Positions 1 through 9,290 of a stretch of DNA of 64,000 nt are shown in pieces. The notes under the pieces were generated by a model that saw only the letters and a list, made by a program, of their open reading frames with translations, did no database searches and had not been told where the DNA came from. The translations under genes and the position numbers were made by a program. The stretch comes from Cellulomonas xylanilytica (GTDB lineage: Bacteria > Actinomycetota > Actinomycetes > Actinomycetales > Cellulomonadaceae). Each line of letters begins with the position of its first letter. Position 1 is the first letter of the stretch. The stretch spans positions 1 to 64,000 of the forward strand of contig NZ_BJUB01000013.1 in NCBI RefSeq assembly GCF_007989805.1, written 5' to 3'.

Positions 1-3094
<3,094 letters not shown>

Positions 3095-3117
3095 CCCACC
3101 GGCTCGGCTGAGGCGGG

Positions 3118-3143
3118 GCGGGGCGCCGGTCCTGGCGCCCCGC
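3118..3143 (+). terminator. hairpin terminator after the xylanase gene
   Basis: A perfect 10-bp stem (GCGGGGCGCC / GGCGCCCCGC) with a 6-base loop lies 24 bases after the xylanase stop. There is no clear T tract, which is usual for high-GC actinobacteria. Confidence 0.7.
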
Positions 3144-3191
3144 CTTCGCGCTGTCGTCGAAAAGAGCGTGTCCTCGTGGCGGGGGGCGGCC

Positions 3192-3197
3192 TAGCGT
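3192..3197 (+). promoter_or_regulatory. -10 box TAGCGT, leaderless start
   Basis: TAGCGT sits 6 bases before the ATG at 3204 and no ribosome site is present, the arrangement expected for a leaderless actinobacterial transcript. Confidence 0.55.
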
Positions 3198-3203
3198 CCG
3201 AGC

Positions 3204-3911
3204 ATGACCAGCCGGCTGGTGGCCCTCGTCGTCGAGGCGCACGACCCCGCACGCCTGGCGCGCTTCTGGGCCGACCTGCTCGGGCGGACGTCCGTCGAGG
3301 ACTCCCACGGCGTCCTGGTGCCCGGCTCCGCGACCCAGCTCGGCCTGCGGTTCGTCGCGAGCACGTCGGCACGGGTGGGACCGGACCGGATGCACCTGCA
3401 CCTCACCAGCACCGACCCGGCCGACCAGCAGCACACGGTGGACAGGGCGCTCGATCTCGGCGCGCGCCACCTCGACGTCGGCCAGCGTCCCGACGAGGGG
3501 CACGTGGTGCTGGCCGACCCCGAGGGGTACGCGCTCTGCGTCATCGAACCCGGCACCGCCTTCCTCGCCGGGTGCGGCGCTCTGGGCGAGGTGACCTGCG
3601 CCGGGAGCCGGGCGGTCGGCCTGTTCTGGGCCGCCACGCTCGGCTGGCCGCTGGTGTGGGACAACGGTGCGGAGACCGCCGTCCAGTCTCCCCGCGGCGG
3701 GACCAAGGTCTCGTGGGACGGTCCGCCCGTGCCACCGAGGCACGGGAGGAACCGTCAGCGGTTCGAGCTCGCGGTGCAGGCGGACGACCTGCCGGACGAG
3801 GTCGACCGCCTGGTCCGCCTCGGCGCCGCACGCCTCGCCGGCGCCGAGCCCGGTGCAGTGGAGCTGGCCGATCCCGACGGCAACGAGTTCTCCCTGCGTC
3901 CTTCCCGGTAG
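3204..3911 (+). CDS. VOC (glyoxalase/bleomycin resistance) family protein, two-domain
   Basis: The 235-residue cytoplasmic protein has two tandem VOC modules (about 5-115 and 125-233). The pattern HDPARLARFWADLLG in the first is repeated as SRAVGLFWAATLGW in the second, and both end in an ADPEG/ADPDG strand. Actinobacteria carry many such paralogues, often annotated as glyoxalase-like. Members bind metals and small ligands or catalyse isomerase, dioxygenase or thiol-transfer reactions; the substrate here cannot be inferred. The start is set by the leaderless TAGCGT box. The gene stands alone between two exported hydrolase genes. Confidence 0.85.
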   Translation: MTSRLVALVVEAHDPARLARFWADLLGRTSVEDSHGVLVPGSATQLGLRFVASTSARVGPDRMHLHLTSTDPADQQHTVDRALDLGARHLDVGQRPDEGHVVLADPEGYALCVIEPGTAFLAGCGALGEVTCAGSRAVGLFWAATLGWPLVWDNGAETAVQSPRGGTKVSWDGPPVPPRHGRNRQRFELAVQADDLPDEVDRLVRLGAARLAGAEPGAVELADPDGNEFSLRPSR

Positions 3912-4039
3912 GCCGCCAGCGGACGCGCGAGGGCCCACGCCGTCAGACACGGCCGGTCCACCCCCCGGGAACCGGGTAGCACGAGACCCGCGCCCTTGGC
4001 ATGGTGGAGGCCTCGACCGACGACGCCCGGGGAGCCACG

Positions 4040-5698
4040 ATGACCGCCCTTCGCCGGACCGGGGGGCTCGCCCTCCTGACCACCGCCCTGCTCGCGACGA
4101 CGCTCGCGGCACCCCCCGCGCTCGCCGCCGGCGCGCCCGCCCAGGTCGACGCACCCGTACCGGTGCTGGACTGGCAGCCGTGCGGCCCAGGACTCGAGCC
4201 GTTCCTCTGCACGAGCGCCGAGGTCCCGAGGGACTACGACCGCCCGAACGGCGCGACGACGACGATCGCGCTGACGCTGCTGCCCGCCAGCGGCGACCCC
4301 GCGGAGCGCGTCGGCACGCTGTTCACCAACCCCGGCGGCCCGGGCGGCAGCGGCGTCGAGTTCGTCCAGCAGGCGGGCCCGTACATCTACCACCCGGACG
4401 TCCTCGCACGCTTCGACGTGCTCGGGTTCGACCCGCGCGCGGTCGCCGGCTCCGACCCCGCGACGTGCTTCCGCACCGCCGAGGACGAGGCGTCGTCGCC
4501 GCTGCTCGCGCAGGCGTACCCGATCACGCCGCGCGAGGAGGTCCGCTACACGCTCGAGTCCCTCGCGCTGGCGACCCGCTGCCAGGTGACGTCCCCGGTG
4601 CGGTTCGCGACAGCGTCGACCGCGAACGTCGCCCGGGACATGGATCTGCTGCGCCAGGCAGTCGGCGACGAGGAGCTGTACTACGCGGGCTACAGCTACG
4701 GCACCTTCCTCGGCGCGACGTACGCGCGGCTGTTCCCGGAGCGGGTCGGCCGGTTCCTGCTGGACGCGACGGTCGACCCGGTCGCCTGGACCGGCACCGG
4801 GGCGGGCGACGCCGCACCCTCGGTCCCGCTCGGCATCCGCATCCGCCAGGGCCTCGGAGCGCACGAGACGTTCGGGGAGTTCACGCGCCTGTGCGCCGAG
4901 GCCGGGCCGGCGACGTGCCCGCTGGCCGCGCTCGGCGACCCGGCGACGGTCGCCTACGAGACGTTCGACCGGCTGGCGACGCAGCCGGTCGAGGTCCCGC
5001 TGCCCGACGGCACCTCCGTGCTGGTGACGCAGCAGGTCGCGGTCGCGTCGACGTTCCAGTCGCTCTACTCGCCGTCGCTGTGGCCGGACCTCGCGGCCCT
5101 CATCGCGGCGCTCGCGGCGCCGGTCCCGGACCCCGCCGCGGTGGCGTCCGCGGGCGCCGGCACCCGGTCCGCGCTGGGCGCGCGCCTGCGCGGCGAGGAC
5201 TACCCGTCCATCGGCGGCGGTCTCGCGAGTCTCTGCGTGGACACCGCGTCGAACGGCCGGGTCGACCGCTACCCGCGCCTGATCGACGCGTACGACCAGA
5301 CCGCGCCGTACTTCGGCCGGTTCCGCGGCTGGGTCGCGCTGCCCTGCGAGACGTGGCCGATCCAGGACCACGACGCGTTCACCGGGCCGTGGCAGCAGAC
5401 CACGACCGCACCGGTGCTCGTCGTCGGCACCCGTTTCGACCCGGCGACGCCGTACCAGCAGACCCAGCCGTACCGCGACCTCTTCCCCGCCGGGCACCTG
5501 CTCACGCTCGACGGCTGGGGCCACACCGCGCTGGGCAAGAGCGTGTGCGTCGACGAGCACATCGCGACCTACCTGGTGACCGGTGCACCGCCCGCCGACG
5601 GCACGGTCTGCGCGCCCGACGCGGTGCCGTTCGCTACGGCGCCGGGCGCCCGCGTCGCCCCGCGGATCGACGTCCCGCCGGGGCTGCCGTTCTGGTGA
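4040..5698 (+). CDS. secreted S33-family tripeptidyl aminopeptidase-like alpha/beta hydrolase
   Basis: A 552-residue exported protein starting at ATG 4040, which has GGGGAG about 8 bases upstream; an in-frame ATG at 4001 would put extra acidic residues before the signal peptide. Residues 1-34 form a Sec signal ending in PALAAG. The hydrolase core carries the oxyanion motif NPGGPGGSG and the nucleophile elbow GYSYGTF (S219). The C-terminal TAP-like segment supplies D in GTRFDPATPY and H in GWGHTALG. This architecture matches the Streptomyces SlpD/SlpE/Tap mycelium-associated proteases, which release short peptides from protein N-termini. It ends 9 bases before the convergent alcohol dehydrogenase. 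Confidence 0.9.
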   Translation: MTALRRTGGLALLTTALLATTLAAPPALAAGAPAQVDAPVPVLDWQPCGPGLEPFLCTSAEVPRDYDRPNGATTTIALTLLPASGDPAERVGTLFTNPGGPGGSGVEFVQQAGPYIYHPDVLARFDVLGFDPRAVAGSDPATCFRTAEDEASSPLLAQAYPITPREEVRYTLESLALATRCQVTSPVRFATASTANVARDMDLLRQAVGDEELYYAGYSYGTFLGATYARLFPERVGRFLLDATVDPVAWTGTGAGDAAPSVPLGIRIRQGLGAHETFGEFTRLCAEAGPATCPLAALGDPATVAYETFDRLATQPVEVPLPDGTSVLVTQQVAVASTFQSLYSPSLWPDLAALIAALAAPVPDPAAVASAGAGTRSALGARLRGEDYPSIGGGLASLCVDTASNGRVDRYPRLIDAYDQTAPYFGRFRGWVALPCETWPIQDHDAFTGPWQQTTTAPVLVVGTRFDPATPYQQTQPYRDLFPAGHLLTLDGWGHTALGKSVCVDEHIATYLVTGAPPADGTVCAPDAVPFATAPGARVAPRIDVPPGLPFW

Positions 5699-5707
5699 CG
5701 GACCGGC

Positions 5708-6727
5708 TCACACGGTGAGCAGCACCTTGATCGCGCGGCGCTCGTCCATGGCCCGGTAGCCCTCCGCGGCCTGGTCGAGCGGCAGCGTGAGGTCGAAGAC
5801 CCTGCCCGGGTCGATCTCGCGGTCCCAGATCAGCTGGATGAGGTCGGGCAGGAAGCGACGCACCGGTGCCGGTCCGCCATGCAGGTGGACGCCGGAGAAG
5901 AACAGCTCCTCACCGGGCAGCGACACGTCGTGGGCGACGCCGACGTACCCGACGTGACCGCCGGCGCGGGTCGCGCGGATGGCCTGCATCATCGACTCCT
6001 GGGTGCCGACGGCCTCGATCGTGCTGTGCGCGCCGAGCCCGCCGGTGAGCTCCTTGATGCGGGCCACGCCCTCGTCGCCACGCTCCTCGACGATGTCGGT
6101 GGCTCCGAACTCCCGGGCGAGCGCCTGGCGGTCGGCGTGCCGGGACATGGCGATGATCCGCTCGGCCCCGAGCTGCCTGGCCGCGAGCACCCCGAGCAGG
6201 CCGACCGCGCCGTCGCCGACCACGGCCACCGTCTTGCCCGGGCCGACCTCGGCCGCGACCGCGGCGAACCAGCCGGTGCCGAGCACGTCGGAGGCGGCCA
6301 GGAGCGAGGGGACCAGGTCGTCGTCGGGCATGCCGGGGGTCGCGACGAGCGTGCCGTCGGCGTGCGGGATGCGCGCGTACTCGGCCTGGGCGCCGGGCAC
6401 CGCACCCGGTCCGCGGTGCACGCAGTGCGTCTGGTAGCCGGCCCGGCAGATCTCGCAGGTGTTGTCGGAGGAGAAGAACGTGCCGACCACGAAGTCGCCG
6501 ACCGTGAGGCTGGTGACCTGCGAGCCGATCTCCTCGACGACGCCGACGTACTCGTGGCCCATCGGCTGGTGGTCGACCTCGTCGTCACCGCGGTACGGCC
6601 ACAGGTCGGAGCCGCAGATGCAGGTCGCGGCGAGCCGGATGATCGCGTCGGTCGGCTCGACGATGGTCGGCCGCTCGGTCTGGTCGACCCGGACGTCGCC
6701 CGGGGCGTACATGACGACTGCGCGCAT
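5708..6727 (-). CDS. zinc-dependent alcohol dehydrogenase (MDR superfamily)
   Basis: A 339-residue medium-chain dehydrogenase starting at the ATG whose first base is 6727, preceded by AGAGAGG. The N-terminal GroES-like domain has catalytic zinc ligands in CICGSD and GHEYVG. The structural zinc lobe has three Cys (NTCEIC, QTHC), so one of the usual four appears to be missing. The Rossmann domain has VVGDGAVGLLGV. It oxidises alcohols or reduces aldehydes with NAD(P); the substrate is unknown. It is divergent from an XRE/MmyB-type regulator across 138 bp that hold a shared operator palindrome, so it is very likely that regulator's target. Confidence 0.92.
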   Translation of the reverse strand: MRAVVMYAPGDVRVDQTERPTIVEPTDAIIRLAATCICGSDLWPYRGDDEVDHQPMGHEYVGVVEEIGSQVTSLTVGDFVVGTFFSSDNTCEICRAGYQTHCVHRGPGAVPGAQAEYARIPHADGTLVATPGMPDDDLVPSLLAASDVLGTGWFAAVAAEVGPGKTVAVVGDGAVGLLGVLAARQLGAERIIAMSRHADRQALAREFGATDIVEERGDEGVARIKELTGGLGAHSTIEAVGTQESMMQAIRATRAGGHVGYVGVAHDVSLPGEELFFSGVHLHGGPAPVRRFLPDLIQLIWDREIDPGRVFDLTLPLDQAAEGYRAMDERRAIKVLLTV

Positions 6728-6788
6728 GGTGGTGCCTCTCTGTCGGTGTGCCACCAGGGAACCGGACCGCGAGCGCGGCGAGGAGTCC

Positions 6789-6810
6789 CTGCCGAGGGGT
6801 GTACCGGCAG
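6789..6810. promoter_or_regulatory. candidate MmyB-type regulator operator (palindrome)
   Basis: CTGCCG and CGGCAG arms flank the 10-base centre AGGGGTGTAC. A closely related 22-mer is found at 17580-17601 in front of the second MmyB-type regulator. It lies in the divergent region between the dehydrogenase and regulator genes. Confidence 0.6.
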
Positions 6811-6852
6811 TGCACCTCTCCGCACGGACTCCCTCGCCGACGCCACCGGGCC

Positions 6853-6858
6853 TACCGT
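6853..6858 (+). promoter_or_regulatory. -10 box TACCGT, leaderless start
   Basis: TACCGT lies 7 bases before the ATG at 6866, with no ribosome site between them. Confidence 0.55.
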
Positions 6859-6865
6859 CGGGAGC

Positions 6866-7729
6866 ATGGACAACCGAGCGGACGTGCGCGAGTTCCTCAT
6901 GTCGCGGCGCGCCAAGGTGAGCCCCGACGCGGCCGGCGTCATCGGCGGCGCCAACCGCCGGGTCCCCGGCCTGCGCCGCAGCGAGGTCGCGGTCCTGGCG
7001 GGCGTGAGCGTCGAGTACTACGCCAAGCTCGAGCGGGGCGCGATCGGCGGGGCGTCGGCGTCGGTCCTGGACTCGGTCGCGCGGGCGCTGCAGCTCGACG
7101 ACACCGAGCGTGCGCACCTGTTCGACCTCGCGCGCGCGGCGGACGGCATCCCGTCCTCGGGCCGGCCGCGCCGCCGCGTGACCCGCTCCTCGACGCCCCG
7201 GCCCAGCCTGCAGTGGGCGCTGTCGGCGATCACCGACGGGGTCGCCTTCGTGCGCGACCAGCGTCAGGACCTGCTGGCGGTCAACGCGCTCGGCCGGGCC
7301 TTCTACTCGCCGGTCATCGGCGACGGCGGCCGCACCCCGAACCTGGCCCGGTTCCAGTTCCTCGACCCGGCGTCACGCGACTTCTACCCCGACTGGGACC
7401 TGTTCGCCGAGATGTGCGTCGCGATCATGCGGTCCGAGGCCGGCCGCGACCCCCACGACAAGGGGCTGCAGGACCTCGTCGGAGAGCTGTCGACGCGCAG
7501 CGAGACCTTCCGCCGGCTGTGGGGTGCGCACGACGTCCGCACCCATGGATCCGGGACCAAGCGGTTCCACCACCCGGTGGTCGGGGAGCTGACCCTCGCC
7601 TACGAAGAGCTCGCCATCACGGCCGAGCCCGGCCAGGTGCTGCTCGTGTACACCGCCGAGCCGGGCTCCCCGTCGGCCGAGCGGCTGCGCCTGCTCGCGT
7701 CGTGGGCCGCCGAGAGCGCCGTCCGATGA
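6866..7729 (+). CDS. XRE-family regulator with MmyB-like ligand-binding domain
   Basis: This 287-residue protein has an N-terminal helix-turn-helix (about 12-85; LRRSEVAVLAGVSVEYYAKL) followed by a MmyB-like sensor domain (about 105-275; FLDPASRDFYPDW and LSTRSETFRRLWGAHDV are family hallmarks). It starts from a leaderless TACCGT box. It overlaps the next gene by 4 bp (ATGA) and is divergent from the zinc alcohol dehydrogenase. In actinobacteria this family usually controls the adjacent oxidoreductase gene. A paralogue at 17642 has the same arrangement with an aldo/keto reductase, and both promoters share the same palindrome. Confidence 0.92.
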   Translation: MDNRADVREFLMSRRAKVSPDAAGVIGGANRRVPGLRRSEVAVLAGVSVEYYAKLERGAIGGASASVLDSVARALQLDDTERAHLFDLARAADGIPSSGRPRRRVTRSSTPRPSLQWALSAITDGVAFVRDQRQDLLAVNALGRAFYSPVIGDGGRTPNLARFQFLDPASRDFYPDWDLFAEMCVAIMRSEAGRDPHDKGLQDLVGELSTRSETFRRLWGAHDVRTHGSGTKRFHHPVVGELTLAYEELAITAEPGQVLLVYTAEPGSPSAERLRLLASWAAESAVR

Positions 7730-8364
7730 ACCTCGAGGACTTCCTGGCGCACGTGCGGACCGGTGCCGTCCTGGTGGGTGGCTCCGCGGAGCACGCCTTC
7801 CTGCACCAGGCCGCCCAGGACGCGCTGCAGATCACCGCCGAGCTCAACACGGGCTACCGCACGCCGGAGGAGGTGCGGGCGCTGCTCTCGCGGCTGACCG
7901 GCCGGACGGTGCCGGAGTCCGTGGCGGTCTTCCCGCCGTTCCACTGCGAGTTCGGCAAGAACCTCACGCTCGGCGAGGACGTCTTCATCAACATGGGCTG
8001 CACGTTCCAGGACGCCGGCGGCATCACGATCGGCGACGGCACGCTCATCGGTCACGGCAGCACGGTGGTGACCCTGAACCACGCCGTCGATCCCGCCCAC
8101 CGCGCCGACATGCTGCCCGCACCCGTCGTCATCGGCCGCAAGGTCTGGCTCGGGGCGAACGTCACCGTCGTGCCCGGCGTGACCATCGGCGACGGCGCCA
8201 TCGTCGGTGCCGGCGCGGTCGTCACCGCGAACGTGCCCGCCGACGCGACTCGTGGCGGGCGTCCCGGCCCGGCTGATCCGCAGCACGGGGTTCGACGCGG
8301 CACACGGGTAATCGCGGCGGCCGGTCGCCGCCGCGGCATGATGAGCACGCCCTGCCCGACCTGA
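7726..8364 (+). CDS. sugar O-acetyltransferase (maltose/galactoside type), C-terminus frameshifted
   Basis: A left-handed beta-helix acetyltransferase of the Maa/LacA group, translationally coupled to the regulator by an ATGA overlap. It has the maltose acetyltransferase N-terminus (LNTGYRTPEEVRALLSRL), hexapeptide repeats and the CoA-site motif LNHAVDP. The uninterrupted frame ends in an unrelated tail (after NVPADA) at 8364. If base A8248 is removed, the expected family ending LVAGVPARLIRSTGFDAAHG appears and stops at 8311, directly before a hairpin. I infer a one-base insertion, either a real mutation or a sequence error. About 185 residues of the fold remain intact. Confidence 0.8.
   Translation: MNLEDFLAHVRTGAVLVGGSAEHAFLHQAAQDALQITAELNTGYRTPEEVRALLSRLTGRTVPESVAVFPPFHCEFGKNLTLGEDVFINMGCTFQDAGGITIGDGTLIGHGSTVVTLNHAVDPAHRADMLPAPVVIGRKVWLGANVTVVPGVTIGDGAIVGAGAVVTANVPADATRGGRPGPADPQHGVRRGTRVIAAAGRRRGMMSTPCPT
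8313..8335 (+). terminator. hairpin after the frame-restored acetyltransferase stop
   Basis: An 8-bp perfect stem (CGCGGCGG / CCGCCGCG) with a 7-base loop begins 2 bases after the TAA at 8309-8311. It would lie inside the coding region if the unshifted frame were real. Confidence 0.5.
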
Positions 8365-8380
8365 CCGGCGTGGAGACGTG

Positions 8381-9286
8381 ATGGAGATCGACCGGGTGCT
8401 GCCCGAGCTGCGCGAGCCGATGCGCCGGGCGCAGGTGACGCTGCCCCGCTGGTTCGTCCGTGCGGCGGTGCGGCTGATGCGGGTCCCCCGCTCGGAGCAC
8501 GTCACCGTGACGACGAGCCGTGCCGGGTCCGTGCGGCTCCGGGTCTACGCGCCGGTCGGTGCGCGCAGCGGGGCGGGCCTGCTGTGGATCCACGGTGGTG
8601 GCCTGCTGTTCGGCGACGCGCGCCAGGACGAGGCGCTGTGCCTGTCCACGGTCGAACGGCTCGGCGTCGTGATCGTCTCGGTCAACTACCGCTTCGCACC
8701 CGAGCACCCGTTCCCGGCTGCGCACGACGACGTCCGCGCGGGCTGGCGGTGGTTCCTCGAGCACGCCGAGGAGCACGGCGTGGACCCGCGCCGGATCGCG
8801 ATCGGTGGCGAGAGCGCGGGCGCCGGGCTCGCGGCGGCGCTCGTGCACCGCGTCCACGACGAGGGAGGCACCCAGCCGGTTGCCCAGTGGCTGTTCGCGC
8901 CCATGCTCGACGACCGCACCGCGGCCCGGCGCGAGCTCGACGCCGACGCGCACTTCGTCTGGGACAACCGCGCCAACCGCGAGGGGTGGAGCGGCTACCT
9001 GGGCGCCGAGCCAGGTCTCGCCTCACCCCCGCCCTACGCCGTCCCGGCCCGGCGCACGGACCTGACCGGGCTCCCGCCCACCTATCTCGCCTACGGCGAC
9101 ATCGAGCTCTTCGCGACGGAGGACGCCGCGTACGCGGACGCGCTCGAGGCGGCCGGTGTGCCGGTGACCGCCGACGTGGTCCCCGGCGCTCCGCACGGCT
9201 TCGAGAACTGGGCGCACGGCACCGACGTCGCGCAGGCCGTCGTCTCCCGTGCCCAGTCCTGGTTGGCGTCCGCGGTCGAGCCCTGA
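8381..9286 (+). CDS. alpha/beta hydrolase fold-3 esterase (HSL/type IV family)
   Basis: A 301-residue cytoplasmic esterase starting at ATG 8381, five bases after GGAG; the GTG at 8378 is too close to that site. The oxyanion motif is IHGGGLLF, the nucleophile is S145 in GESAGAG, and the catalytic His is in PGAPHGFEN. NYRFAPEHPFPAA is the type IV family signature between oxyanion hole and elbow. The family hydrolyses short acyl esters. Given the neighbouring acetyltransferase, a deacetylation role is conceivable but unsupported. It converges on the GH3 gene with only 4 bases between the stops. Confidence 0.9.
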   Translation: MEIDRVLPELREPMRRAQVTLPRWFVRAAVRLMRVPRSEHVTVTTSRAGSVRLRVYAPVGARSGAGLLWIHGGGLLFGDARQDEALCLSTVERLGVVIVSVNYRFAPEHPFPAAHDDVRAGWRWFLEHAEEHGVDPRRIAIGGESAGAGLAAALVHRVHDEGGTQPVAQWLFAPMLDDRTAARRELDADAHFVWDNRANREGWSGYLGAEPGLASPPPYAVPARRTDLTGLPPTYLAYGDIELFATEDAAYADALEAAGVPVTADVVPGAPHGFENWAHGTDVAQAVVSRAQSWLASAVEP

Positions 9287-9290
9287 CGCC

